Shown piece after piece: positions 16,004 through 28,634 of a DNA stretch of 64,000 bases. The first letter of the stretch is position 1. Each line of letters opens with the position of its first letter. The DNA comes from Erpobdella octoculata (Eukaryota > Annelida > Clitellata > Hirudinida > Erpobdellidae): assembly GCA_963978895.1 (NCBI GenBank), contig OZ022240.1, forward strand, positions 10,111,307-10,175,306, in the 5' to 3' direction. Below the pieces are notes generated by a model that was not told the DNA's origin, did no database searches, and saw nothing but the letters and a program-made list of their open reading frames with translations. Made by a program: the position numbers and the translations under genes.

Positions 16004-16197
16004 TATATCTTCTTTTAAAGAAGTTTCGTTGAACTTTTTAGTCCATTCTGCATTAACAAGCTTCTTACAAAATTTTTGAAGAGTAATGATTTCTTTTTCA
16101 TTAGGAACAAGACTAAAAAGACATTTAAAATTTTTATTAACTTTGGCTAACTGGCCAGTTTCCATCTTCAGAGCCTTAATTTTAATTTCATACATAT
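16003..16197 (-). mobile_element. PLE-G pLTR fragment, fused to PLE-C at TATAT
   Basis: The minus strand reads METGQLAKVNKNFKCLFSLV, then AEWTKKFNETSLKEDI. It breaks off at ATATAT, where the PLE-C N-terminal block begins in another frame. The same family is on the plus strand at 41900-42116. The junction on a TA run repeats the pattern of the whole window. Confidence 0.78.
16145..16175 (-). ncRNA. Hammerhead derivative without stem II (PLE-G copy 1)
   Basis: Stem I GGCT/AGCC and palindromic stem III ACTGGCCAGT are intact. Between CTGAAGATG and GAAAC nothing is left of stem II (copy 2 has GGATACGTCC there). The ATG and reading frame survive. Cleavage is unlikely without stem II. Confidence 0.7.
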
Positions 16198-16219
16198 ATA
16201 AATATATATATATATATAT

Positions 16220-16265
<46 letters not shown>

Positions 16266-16300
16266 ATATATATATATATTATAATATATATATATATTAT
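16198..16300. repeat. (TA)n with TATTATAATA interruptions
   Basis: Several TA blocks separated by TTATAATA. Next to the PLE-G fragment. Confidence 0.95.
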
Positions 16301-16531
16301 AAGGAAACATAGCGTTGATGTTTTTACGAGCCACATATATCAGAAATCAGAACAATCCACCACGAAATAACGCAAATATGAATGTCTCAACTTCAGACAC
16401 GAGCCCACGACTGTTGGATCGGCAACACCGCCTCGCATCATGCCAACTACCTTACCATCTGCGCCACCGCCTCCGCCAAGAAAACGATTAGTGTCGTGAT
16501 TTAAAATCAATATAGACAGATAAAACAGGCA

Positions 16532-16537
<6 letters not shown>
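16301..16537. other. No feature recognised
   Basis: Single-copy-looking sequence without a convincing frame or repeat match in the window. Confidence 0.5.

Positions 16538-16611
<74 letters not shown>
16538..16611. repeat. (TA)n microsatellite
   Basis: Pure TA, directly upstream of the Helitron-like repeat. Confidence 0.97.
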
Positions 16612-16613
<2 letters not shown>

Positions 16614-17275
16614 GACTGTCTGTTTGTACGTTTGTCCTTTATACATTGCTACGCCATTCATCCAATCGTAATGAAATTTTCACACAACCTTGAGAGTTAA
16701 TAGAGGAAGGTTTTGTCAAAAAATGAGATCGGTCACAAAATAAGCGGGAGCGCAAGAGCGAGCGGAAACGGGAACTGGAGAATGAGCGGGATCGGGAAAG
16801 GGAGAGCAAGCGACCGGAGCGAAAGAGCGAGCGGGAAAAGGAAAGCGACCAGGAGAACAAGTGGGAGCGTTAAAGCGGCCGGGAACTTGAGACAACTATC
16901 CCCGTTATCCCCAGAGGTGGACATGGGTTAATGTTTGGCGACCCAACCCAACCCACTACTTACTCAATTCAACCCATCCCGATCAGCTTGTAAAGTTAAA
17001 TTTTCTAACCCAAACTACAGTTAATGTTTTTTTAAATATTTTTTTTTAAATTTTATTTCAACTCAACCAACGCATGTGTCAAAAAATTAAATCCAATCTA
17101 ACTCACTGAAAATTTAAACACAATAACAAATTTAATTAAATTTGCTTATATATAAAAAAAAATTTTTATGGTTATCAAATGTCATTTTGCTTATGTTGAC
17201 AATTTTTTATAAAATGTATCCAAAGTACATCGTAATTTTAAAACATCCGTCCTTGGGACGGGCAAAACCACTAGT
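16612..17275 (+). mobile_element. Helitron-like non-autonomous element H1
   Basis: Starts after (TA)n with AAATGACTGTCTGTTTGTAC, followed by CATTGCTACGCCATTCATCC and a GTAATGAAATTTTCACACAA block that recurs at 42236-42290. It then has an AG-rich hexamer-based minisatellite (GAGCGAGCGGAAACGGGAAC type). The 3' end is CCGTCCTTGGGACGGGC, a hairpin, eight bases, then CTAGT. A hairpin just before CTRRT is the Helitron 3' signature. The strict 5' TC end is not visible because it merges with TA. Confidence 0.6.
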
Positions 17276-18428
17276 TGTTATATATTAGGTTTTGTCTTTT
17301 AATTGATGTCAGGATTTTTCATCATTTATTATTTAGTAGAATTAAAATATATTGGACTTGAAGTAATAAAAACTTATTAAGCTTAAGATTTGAAATCGGA
17401 CATTTTCATCCGGCATTCAAAATTGTTTAAGATGAGAACAGAATAAAAAAAAATGTATATATATATCCGCTCATAAAACTGATTTCTTGAGTTAAAGCGA
17501 ATTTGGAAACACAAATTTTTCATTTATTTGTGGCTCAAATTTTGCTGAAAGCTATATACTTTACTGCGTAGAATCATTATGCAAAAATAGCGGGTCTTGA
17601 TATTATTGACTTTTTCGCCATGATTTACTATAAAAATGAATAACTAACGTATTAACTTGAAAAATTATTTCAAATTTATTTTTTGGAAGCTTATAAATGT
17701 AGTCAGAATCATAATTTCAAATTTAAAAATTAAAGAAAAAAATATTTGTCTTTTATGAACGATCAGAACTTTTGTTTTTTCTCTATTAGCAGATCTCAGA
17801 ACAAAAAGGTTACAAATTTAACAATCGCGTCGTTAGTAAAAACACAAACAAGAAATTCATCTTCAAAAAAACCTCAAGTAATAAATTATAAAACATTTTA
17901 TTGTAAGAATAGAAAGAAAAAGAAACGGCAACGTAATCATGCAAACATCACGCCTTACCCGGGCAAATTATACCCTTGGGAATCATGCCGGCAAATTTCT
18001 GTTCGCTCGCCCGAAGAAAACACATTCTCTTCATCACTGTGCAAAACAATAATTTTTTCCTTGAAGCTCTTTCGAGCTACTGTATGTTCAATAAACTGAC
18101 GTACTGGAGACGTGACTAAAAATACTTGAAAATGCATACGCTTAAATTTTCTTCATAACTCAAATTGATCAAAACATGTCAAACTGCGTTGATCTCTTTA
18201 CTCATTACAAAAAAATTGTTTAACATTTCAGATTTTCAGTAAATGTTCAAAAAATAATCTAATAATGGGCATATCGCATAGGTTTTTGCAGCAATTCTCC
18301 GTCATTGCTTCTGCCTCAGATTTCATTTATCTCTTTGATACTTAATTGTAGAAAGAAGAAGGAGCGTGTATGCTGTCTGATGGCTTCGTTCTTCCGAACG
18401 CCCAGTCACACTTTTATTCAAAATTGGC

Positions 18429-18433
<5 letters not shown>
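17276..18433. other. Non-coding, one unexplained 117-codon open stretch
   Basis: An open stretch at 17746-18099 (plus) and an overlapping one at 17955-18137 (minus) match nothing I recognise. Neither has a splice or promoter context that would make it convincing. Otherwise AT-rich filler. Confidence 0.4.

Positions 18434-18470
<37 letters not shown>
18434..18470. repeat. (TA)n microsatellite
   Basis: About 37 bp of TA. Confidence 0.95.
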
Positions 18471-18471
<1 letters not shown>

Positions 18472-18824
18472 AATTTATCGGAAATAATAAAATCCTGAAC
18501 TGGTTGGGGGAGGAGGAATTGTAACCTTGTACGCATCACGGCGATGTGAGATCCTCAAATTTGCATACACATTAGAACAAACAAATCATGAAAAATCATT
18601 ATCAATGTTTTAAAACTAAAAAATTCAAAAAGAAATAAATAGAATCAAAAAGTAATCTATGCAAATCTGGCTTTGGATTATTTCGATGTTTGTTTGACAA
18701 AAAAACATATAAAATAAAATTTACGATTGAAAATAATAACGACTACGAGTCAGTAAGAACCTTTTAAAAGAGTTATTTATAAGATAAGTGATTTAATCAG
18801 CCCGTTTTTAGATAGGGAACAAGC

Positions 18825-19689
<865 letters not shown>

Positions 19690-19870
19690 TACTTCATTTT
19701 TTATATAAGCTTATAGTCCTTTACACCAGGTGTTTTGAAACTCAAATAGCCTGGAGTACTTCGATAATTTATACATAATTTGATTTTTCCCCCTCCTTCA
19801 TCCAGGTTTGGGACTGGCTTGCAAAAGCAAGGCGGAGTTGCTACTTAAGTCTGAGAACCAGCATTTATTA
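19690..19870 (-). mobile_element. SINE-like family 2, copy a
   Basis: The minus strand runs from CTCCGCCTTGCTTTTGCAAG and CCAGTCCCAAACCTGGATGA to the tail AACACCTGGTGTAAAGGACT. The head and tail match the two copies at 46543-46918. Pol III boxes are not obvious, so it could also be the 3' end of a LINE. Confidence 0.65.
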
Positions 19871-20187
19871 TATGCACAAACATTTACTCATCAAAAATCA
19901 AATCTTTCTTAACAGTTTTTTAAAGCAAGCTAAAATTTCCGAGATATCTACTCAAATACCAGAAAATATTTTGCCCACCCTTCTTGTTCTAATTTCTCGA
20001 CTGAAACGTTGAAAAGGAAAATAAGCTATTTCGAAAATGTCCATGCAAACTCAATGCGATGCACCTTTAGTAATGCGTAAGCGACGATGTTTAACTGTGA
20101 ACAGAAATTATATTAAAAATTATTAACCACAGAAACTTTTAAGTTTTAATGCGTTTTGTTAAAAAAAAAACAAATTTCTGCTAAGAG

Positions 20188-20310
20188 ATATCGATTTGAT
20201 TTTTACTTTAATTGAAAACGTTGACGTTGCTCACTCATTTCCCTTCTGCCGCCCCCTCAAATAAAACGTTTCGTTTCACCGAGACGCACGAAATTCACAG
20301 ATTCACGTGC
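20188..20310. repeat. Dispersed repeat, copy 1 (pair with 21083)
   Basis: ATCGATTTGATTTTTACTTT, then GACGTTGCTCACTCAT and CCGCCCCCTCAAATAA, recur at 21083-21207 with moderate divergence in the same orientation, about 895 bp apart. Confidence 0.7.
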
Positions 20311-20937
20311 ATGGATAAGCTTGCACGCGGCAAAATTAAACTTCGCTGGAACAGTTCTTAACTCACCTGAATTCAGAATCTATTGATATCTTTAAAAGAG
20401 CAAAAATGTTTTTAAGCTGCTAGCAGAACGATTTTCCGACACTGGTTTCGAGTATTTAACGAAATAAACCTCTAATCCTAATGCCTCGAAAGACTCGAAA
20501 CCATCATTGACAAATTATTGTCCTGCACGCTCCTTGTTTTATGAAACAGAGACATTTATTTTAAGTCACACTCCAACAATAGTATGCAAAGAAGCTCGTC
20601 GAGCTAATCTGCAGCCTCACTTCATTTGCAAGAATGCTAGCTTCTTATGCAATTGAATTTCAAGAGACTCCCGATTTGTTTTTGAAAAAGAATCAGATCT
20701 AAAAGTGAGTCAACTTTCAAGATTATTAAAAAAGTTTATTTACTTTAAATATTATATAACATTTAATTTTTACAACATTTACTTTATTTGCAGTTTGAAC
20801 AATCTTAATAGAAACACTATTATATATGTGAATTTATACACAGATAAGAAAATTAGGTTAAATATATCTAATAAAATTATAAAAAATATATCTCGAGGTG
20901 TACACGTATACACATACACGCGTTTATATACATGCCC

Positions 20938-20946
20938 ATATATAAA

Positions 20947-21035
<89 letters not shown>

Positions 21036-21085
21036 TATAATTTATATATATATATATATATAATATCTATTATATATATATATAT
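20938..21085. repeat. (TA)n microsatellite with AT-rich interruptions
   Basis: TA blocks at 20938-21031 and 21044-21085. Confidence 0.95.
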
Positions 21086-21207
21086 CGATTTGATTTTCAC
21101 TTTTGTTGAAAATGTTGGCGTTGCTCATTCATGCCATTTCCAACTCCCGCCCCCTCAAATAATAGTTTTGGTTTCATTGAGATGCAAAAAATTCACAGTG
21201 AACTTAT
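21083..21207. repeat. Dispersed repeat, copy 2 (pair with 20188)
   Basis: Second copy of the repeat at 20188-20310. It is bounded on both sides by TA tracts. Confidence 0.7.
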
Positions 21208-21222
21208 ATATATATATATATT

Positions 21223-22984
21223 AGAGTATCAAATTTTTTATGCTGTAGTTTGTTTCAGCTAGCAGATATAGCGCCCAGAGGGGAAGGGGTTAGGAAACAA
21301 ATGCTTCCTCGCAAAGCTGGGAGGGGGAGAAATTCCCCCTGAGCTTTGGTATTACGGTTGAAATAGTTTCTTACTTCGGCGATGTTATTGATGTTGATGA
21401 TAACAAAAGGTCTACACAAGAGACTGATGCTAATGCAGTCGCAGCTCAAATGTCAGATTTAAAAACAAAATTTATGTCTCAAAATAGCACTACCACTAAA
21501 ATTGATGATCTCCTACAAAAAGGTTGCAATGATTCATTTCTACGACAAGGACAATCTGATAATGTTTTGCCATTTTCAACACTTATTCCAAAAACAACCT
21601 GTAAAGTAACCTCAAGAAAACTACACTGCTTCTATAAGTTAAGATATTTTTTAGCCATTCTGATGCCATGTCAAGGATTTTTAAGACATTTATAGTGTTT
21701 TGAGTAACAAAATATACATGCATTAATTAATCAAAATAGTTTGCTTTGATTTTTGGTCGTTTAAAAATGATTTTTATATGCTTTTATTAATTTCACTTGT
21801 CCGGATGTCTATGGTATGTCGGCGGATCTTTTGAAGCTCGGAAGAACATTATAAAATTCACCTACTTCAAAAAAATTATAATTTAATTTAACAAAAATAA
21901 AATTTAAGAAACAAAAATTATTAACAAATAAATTAATGAAGCATATTATAATAGCGACAAACATTTTTATCGTCATACTAACTAAAAACCTCTTTACTAT
22001 TTAGCGGGGTAATGTTTTTACGATACGATGTTGCTATAAAATTTTTCAGCTATCATAAAAGCATGTTTTTAATTTTTTAAATTAACTGTCACTTGTTAAC
22101 ACTAACATTTTTTATCGGTGCCAGTACCTTTTCGGTCTCGGTTGCTGCAAATATTGCAGCGCCACCTAACAGCGTTACGCAAAGTTATAACATACATACA
22201 CACATCGGAAATTACGTATGTTGATTTTTCATGCATAGTTATACAACGTTTGCCAATGACTGATTTCTTAAATTGCGTTTCATTCATTTTCTTCTGCAAA
22301 TCTTATTAATCGCATGAGCAGTATTTCACCTACGAACTCCCACGTGACTGTGTATTTTGTTTTGTTGTCACATTTTTAGTGTCTGATAAGTTTGCTTTTA
22401 TTACGAATCCTAATTTTTATTGAAACATTGTGTTATTTATTATTATCTATCACTTATTTATTATAAGCTTTTGCATTTACGTATTGACAGTGCTATGTAT
22501 TTTCAAGCCATTTATAACCTTATGTCGAATCAAGGAGGCATACAGTCAAATAGATATCACTCAACAATTTAAAAACTTTTATGGTATCTTTTGTCAGACC
22601 AGTGGGATGGTAGTTTTAATTATTAATAAATTCCTTGCAATCTTTCTGTATAAGCTTCTTTGCAACTTTCTACTCTAACCATTGCCATTTGAAGTTTCTT
22701 CTATGCAAAGCTTGCCAAGCTAAATACTGTTTTAGATTAGCAATGCTGACTGCAAATACATCAAAATATCAAACTTTCCGTGCAATGTCTGAGGCATCTG
22801 CAAAAGGCTCCATATTTTGTGCAATTCCACGAGTTGTTAGAATTTCCGGGTTAATAAAAAAATTTTTTGATATGTTCATTTAAGGATTTGTTAATTAACC
22901 ATTATATATGTTGTAGTACATCACTACTATCGTTTTCATGATAATTATCTAAATTTTTTCATATAAATATTTGGCAAAAAACTG
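21223..22984. other. No gene recognised
   Basis: Short open stretches (21450-21695, 22430-22883) show no family motif. A G-rich segment near 21275-21330 resembles hAT subterminal DNA but has no matching partner. Confidence 0.45.
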
Positions 22985-24305
22985 TTTCTAAACGTGTTTT
23001 TATTGGAGAACAGAAGGGGGCTTAATTTGGGAAGAGCGACGTGGCTGCCAATGATTTTATAAAAAAATAATTTGTTATAGAAAAAATAAGGAAGTTTAAA
23101 TTTTTTTTGGAAATTGTAACTACGACACCCCGCCCCGGTCATTAGCTATTTTGTGAGGCAAAAGTGTATAGAGTTTAAAAAGAAATTATCAAAAATTTGT
23201 TTTAAAGTTCAGCCCCCAAAGAATTACTAAAATAACGCTCCTGTTGTTCAACTTTGTTGTATTTGTATAAATAATCCTCACTAATAATAGACTATATTTT
23301 GCATAAAAATGGCAGTTATTTTATCACACTAAAATAGTTTATTTGTCTAATTAATACACAACATTTCTTGACATGTAAAAGAGTTAAATGTTTTGAATTT
23401 AAAATAAGATTAATTTGATCTTTGAAATCCAACTTGATTTAACTGTAATTTTATATTCAACTTTTGATGTTTATTAGGGTTTAAGAAGTAATAAATAATT
23501 GATGCTGGAAAAAAATTCCCATACCCTAAAATTTTTTTCCAAAACTTCCCAAAAAAGAATCTTGAATGCGCCATTGTGTGTGCTTTTTTGACTCAAAAAA
23601 ATCGAACATGGTCTGCCACCGGCAACACTACCCTACCGACTGAGCCAAACTCCATTCACAAAAAAAGGTGTCTTATAGGTACTCTCTGTCGCTGGGAACT
23701 ACAGTACATGAGACTCGACTATGGCAGGTTTGATACTTCACTTCTAGCTCGGTAACTTACAACCTACCAGATATATTTAATAACAAGTAGGCCGTAAAAA
23801 TCCCGGTTTTTTTTTAAATCCCTTATATTTCAAGATTTGCCGGCTTTTAATTTATTGCAAAAATAATTAAAAAAAAATTTTTTTAACGTTAATAAAATGC
23901 TGTCATGAGAAACGTGTTTATATTTTAACTTTGTCTCAGGGTTAACCTTTTTTTTTTTTTTTTTACAAAAATCAAACATTTTCAAAACAATTTTTTTATT
24001 TTTGCTTCCAAAAAAGCTGATGACCGGGGGCGTGGGTAAGCAAACCAACTTTTTCAAAATATTTTTATAACCAACTCACTTTTTCGGGTGGGCTCACTCA
24101 ACCACCACAGGGAGTCCGCTTCACCGTCATAGGGGGACCGCCTACCTATAAAAAAGGTCCGCTCAAACTTCTGAAGCTTCAACGTTACCTTTCTCAGGGC
24201 ATTTTGGAGCCCTATTTCTGTCTTTTAGAAACAAAAACTAGGTCAGGGGCCCACTCGAAATACAGAGAAATGCATTGCCCTCACTGTTTCCCCAATTGAC
24301 GTCCC
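22985..24305. mobile_element. Decayed non-autonomous hAT fragments
   Basis: CCCCGGTCATTAG near 23131 and TGATGACCGGGGGCG near 24013 match motifs inside the hAT at 4648-7269. Two hAT-like right ends are visible: ATAACGCTCCTG at about 23243 and CAATTGACGTCCCT at about 24303 (compare AATGACGTCCCTG at 7269). Boundaries and target duplications are not resolved. Confidence 0.5.
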
Positions 24306-24373
24306 TAGAGCCACGTGACCGTATGACTATTCATCAATACTCGCGCAAGGTAAAATTTGATAAAATGTGGTGA

Positions 24374-25482
24374 CAGGGGCGTAGCCAGCCAAATTTTCTT
24401 TGGGGCCTGAATACTTACAAGTGGGGGATCTTAAAAGTTAATGCGTTTACTTTTTTTAGACATTTTTTTCATTTTTACAAACTTTTATTTAGGTTACAAT
24501 CTCTGTTTTTGTGTGTGTAGGTGTGTGTGTGTGTGTGTCTTTCTCTGTACGCAAATCTTGCAAGTAAAATTTATTCAGCTTTTTGACTAGCTAGGAAACT
24601 GAAACTTTCAGCATAGCTTTATATTGGATGACATTACATGATTCAATTAAAAAAAAGAAAGAAAAGGTTTGTGTTGAAAAACTCGTTTTTTCCTTTAATT
24701 GTTAATATAATAATTCAACTTATGTACACCAACACAAAAACTTACATAAAAAATCCTTTATAATCATTTCGTGAATCAATAATTTGAATTTTACGAGATT
24801 TCACGGCAAATCTTTGTAAAAACAAGTTAATATCAAGTGTTTTTGTATAAAAGCTTTCAAATGGCATAAGTGCCAAATTGGCTTTTCTTCTGTGTTTCAT
24901 TGATCTTTGGTATGGCGTCATTACTCTCGTCAAATTAACATTAAAGATTAATTATATCGCGCCTTACAAGTTACACAAGCTTCAAAGTTCGAAATTTGAA
25001 TTTTTGAAATTGTTCTATTTTACTATTAAAAGTAGGCTAGGCGAAAATAAGACTCTGAAAACTGCCATATAACATTTCTACTTTTGAAATTTGCGTGGGG
25101 ATCCTGCGATGGTGTGTTTGTGGGGGGGCTCTCGGGGGCCCCACGTGACTACAACACTGTGTGGTAACAAAGATGCTAAAATCAGTAACTACGTTCCAAC
25201 TCATCAAAACATTCAAACTGAGCCCGCTGATTGACTTCCGCCATAGTTTTGCTTAAATTAATCATATTTTATCAAATAACTAATTAATTCCATGTCATAA
25301 GTAAATCAAAATCGTAACATAAATAATCACGTTATTTACTCACATTAAAAACACAAAATTCGTACAAACTTAGCCAATGGAATAAAAACATGAAATCATT
25401 TAGCGCGAATAAACGGCATTTTAGAAACGCTTTCCACCAGATCGGCGTTCGGCATATATAAACAAAGTACAAACTCATACGG
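24374..25482. other. Possible DNA-transposon end, otherwise nothing recognised
   Basis: CAGGGGCGTAGCCAG at 24374 looks like the left end of a hAT-type MITE, but no partner end was found to the right. There is a (GT)n run near 24505-24537. Confidence 0.35.
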
Positions 25483-25540
25483 GCTTACAGTTTTAAAACA
25501 CCTGGTCTAAAGGACTATAAACTATTTAAAAATAATCATA
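25483..25540 (+). mobile_element. SINE-like family 2, tail fragment
   Basis: AAACACCTGGTCTAAAGGAC followed by TATAAACTATTTAAAAAT matches the poly(A)-side tail of the copies at 46543-46918. Confidence 0.6.
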
Positions 25541-26227
25541 TGGGTCAGACTGTTTGCTGTGTTTTTAAAACACGAGCGTGACAATCATCATAGTCGACGT
25601 CGACGTCATTTTGTCACAGTCACCGCACCGTCATCATTAGCATCATCGCTGTTGTCGTCGTAAATGGCAGCAGAAATGGGTCAATTATTAGATCTCTCAG
25701 TTTCTTCTATGTCCCCCACCCTCATACATTGAAACACGTATTCTTGGCTAGAACTGACTGCTTTTCTTAATGACTATTGTGTATATGTTGTGCGGCTTTA
25801 TGTCGCTGACTTTTTAAAGGAGCCCCGTGGTGTCACACAAAAGGGCACTTGTTATTATCATCGTCATCATCGACATCCTAAACATCGTCGCCGTAATCAC
25901 TTTTGTTGTCGTAGTTAGTAACTTTGAATAACGTTACAAATCGGTCTGTTTTTAGACTATGCAATTTTTATAGGGCACCACTTACATTTAAATACGTCTT
26001 CTTTGTTAGAATTGTCTGCTTTTCGTAATGACATTTAGGTGTACGTTGCTGACTTTGTAGAAGAGCATTGTGGTGCGACACAAAAAAGCACTTAAAAAAG
26101 TTTAACAATCTCAATTATTTCATAATTGTTGAATTATTATTAATGATAAAATTTATTATTTTTTATTGTTATTATAGCTATTAAACAGTGATTAATACTC
26201 AACACAAACAATTTTGTAATTCTATAT
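25541..26227. other. 5' intron or upstream region of the cholinesterase gene
   Basis: Two short related segments (near 25560-25700 and 25840-25920) carry CATCATCGTCATCATCG-like triplets. No exon was identified. The 5' UTR exon or promoter must lie further upstream or in this unresolved stretch. Confidence 0.4.
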
Positions 26228-26243
26228 TTCAATTTTTTTTTAG
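26228..26243 (+). other. 3' splice acceptor of cholinesterase exon
   Basis: A polypyrimidine run TTTCAATTTTTTTTTAG ends at 26243. The frame after it is open through the start codon at 26300. A spliced-leader acceptor would look the same. Confidence 0.65.
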
Positions 26244-26299
26244 ATTTGCCTGCTGGGTTAATCGATTCTCGACGAATAAAAAAAGTCTCAACAAGAAAA

Positions 26300-27849
26300 A
26301 TGACGGCTGTTAATATGACACCCTTAGGAACTCTGTTTTTTTTATTTATCTTGATCAAAAATTTTGTTATATTAGAATGCAGCAACGAAGATTTGATTGT
26401 AGATACAGAAAGTGGCAGAGTGCGAGGTGTTAGATATTACATGGCAAACTTAAATAGGGCAGTCGATACTTATCTAGGCATTCCATTTGCTAAACCACCA
26501 ATAAAGAATCTGCGATTTAAACACCCGCAGCCATTCGGAAAGTGGAATGGTATTTACAATGCAACAAAACTACCAAATTCGTGTTACCAGCTTCCAGATA
26601 TAACGTTTGGAAGAGACTTTCACGGGACAAAAGTTTGGAATCCTAATTCTATGGTTAGTGAAGACTGCCTCTACTTGAACATTTGGGTACCACGGACGCA
26701 ACCGAGATTAAGAAAATCAGCGGTAATGGTTTGGATTTATGGAGGGGGTTTCTATAGTGGAACGACTACACTCAACGTGTACGATGGAAAAGTGTTAGCA
26801 GCAAATAATTCAGTGATTGTCGTCTCCATAGCATATAGAGTCGGAGCTTTTGGTTTTTTAAGTTTAAATCATCCATCAGCGCCTGGCAATGCTGGTTTGT
26901 TTGATCAACTTATGGCTCTAGAATGGATTCAACACAACATTAAACATTTTGGTGGAGACCCAGAAAATGTCACACTTTTTGGAGAAAGTGCCGGAGCGGT
27001 TAGCGTAAGTCTTCATTTATTATCGCCACTAAGTCACAGCAAATTCCAAAGAGCAATACTTCAGAGCGGAGTTGCAAATATGCCCTGGACTACGCTTACA
27101 ACTGAACAAGCAAAACAGAGATCGCTAGAATTTGCCGTGCAGTATTTACGGTGCAAACCTGCTAATGAAGACATGGAAATAATAGCAGACTGTCTGAGAA
27201 AACTTTCTCCACAACAAATAGCCGAAGAACAGTTTATTACAAGAGGAACTCTTCAATTTCCTTTCTTGCCGGTTATTGATGGAACTTTTTTAATAGAACC
27301 ACCAATTGAAACGTTGCGGAAAGGAAATTTTAAACGATGTCCAATACTATTGGGCAGTAATGCAAACGAAGGGTCATATTTCATTATTTACGAGTTGTCA
27401 GAATTTCTAAATCTTAACAAAGTCTCAATGAACCACAAGGAATTTTTAACAAGCATTGAACGTCTTTTCTACTTCTATCCTCAATATAACATAACTATTC
27501 CACCTCTTGTACTCGAATCCATAAGATTTCATTACACTAACTGGTTGGATCCTGACGACACAGGAGCAAACATTCTTGCATTAGATGCAGCCGTTGCAGA
27601 CTATTATTTTCTATGTCCTGTTAATCAGTTTGCCAACTTGTATTCTTTAGCAGGCGAAAACGTGTATATGTATTTTCTCACCCAGAGATACAACGCACAT
27701 CCCTGGCCGTCATGGATGGGTGTTCTTCACGGAGATGACATTATGTATGTTTTTGGTGAGGGTCTCAAACCAAGATCTAATTTCAGCGAAGAAGACAAAA
27801 ACTTAAGTCAGGTGATAATGAACTACTGGACTAACTTTGCCAAAACTGG
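26300..27849 (+). CDS. ache: Acetylcholinesterase-like cholinesterase, catalytic exon
   Basis: Hydrolyses choline esters; the enzyme family is secreted or membrane-anchored. ATG at 26300 is followed by a hydrophobic signal segment (TLFFLFILIKNFVILEC). Family landmarks, numbered from that Met: disulphide pairs Cys95-Cys123 and Cys285-Cys298; Trp113 in KVWNPN, the choline-binding Trp; oxyanion GGG 148-150; nucleophile Ser230 in GESAGA; Glu357 in ANEGSYF; His477 in VLHGDDI; Cys439 awaiting its partner in exon 2. In the acyl pocket LQFPFLPVIDG, one of the two Phe of vertebrate AChE is replaced by Leu, as in several invertebrate enzymes. The exon ends phase 2 at ACTGG|GTGGGT inside FAKTG, a classical cholinesterase boundary. 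A retained intron would stop at 27884-27886. An upstream in-frame TTG exists but ATG is the better start. Neuroligin is excluded by the intact triad. Confidence 0.92.
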
Positions 27850-28634
27850 GTGGGTGAATAACTTTTCATTGTATTTTGTTATATAGAAACTGGGTGGGTG
27901 AATAACTTTTCATTGTATTTTGTTATATAGAAATTGGATGGGTGAATAACTTTTCGTTGTATTTTGTTATATAGAAACTGGGTGGGTGAATAACTTTTCA
28001 TTGTATTTTGTTATATAGAAACTGGGTGGGTGAATAACTTTTCATTGTATTTTGTTATATAGAAACTGGGTGGGTGAATAACTTTTCATTGTATTTTGTT
28101 ATATAGAAACTGTGTGGGTGAATAACTTTTCATTGTATTTTGTTATATAGAAACTGGGTGGGTGAATAACTTTTCATTGTATTTTGTTATATAGAAACTG
28201 GGTGGGTGAATAACTTTTCATTGTATTTTGTTATATAGAAACTGGGTGGGTGAATAACTTTTCATTGTATTTTGTTATATAGAAACTGGGTGGGTAAATA
28301 ACTTTTCATTGTATTTTGTTATATAGAAACTGGTTGGGTGAATAACTTTTCATTGTATTTTGTTATATAGAAACTGGGTGGGTGAATAACTTTTCATTGT
28401 ATTTTGTTATATAGAAACTGGTTGGGTGAATAACTTTTCATTGTATTTTGTTATATAGAAACTGGGTGGGTGAATAACTTTTCATTGTATTTTGTTATAT
28501 AGAAACTGGGTGGGTAAATAACTTTTTATTTTATTTTGTTATATAAAAACTGGGTGGGGGAATAACTTTTTATTTTATTTTGTTATATAAAAACTGGGTG
28601 GGGGAATAACTTTTCATTGTATTTTGTCATATAG
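27843..28634 (+). repeat. 18 x 44-bp minisatellite spanning the cholinesterase 5' splice site
   Basis: Exactly 792 bp = 18 units of 44 bp with no length change. Unit: AAACTGGGTGGGTGAATAAC + TTTTCATTGTATTTTG + TTATATAG. The first seven bases of unit 1 are exon (AAACTGG) and the rest is intron. Most units keep CTGG|GTGGGT, so the donor is repeated 17 more times. Each unit also ends with a TTTTGTTATATAG acceptor-like string. The last two or three units diverge most (AAATAACTTTTTATTTTATT). Confidence 0.96.

Noticed and set aside
16911..17250. Separate hAT starting at CAGAGGTGGACATGGG
   Set aside because: The start looks like a hAT end, but no partner end or 8-bp duplication could be found inside H1.
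17746..18137. Host gene in the 117-codon open stretch and its antisense frame
   Set aside because: No recognisable domain, no supporting splice sites, ordinary length by chance in AT-rich DNA.
24374..25160. Complete MITE starting CAGGGGCGTAGCCAG
   Set aside because: No matching inverted end downstream; listed only as a possible transposon end.
26300..27849. Neuroligin or non-catalytic cholinesterase-like adhesion protein
   Set aside because: Ser, Glu and His of the triad and the oxyanion glycines are all present.
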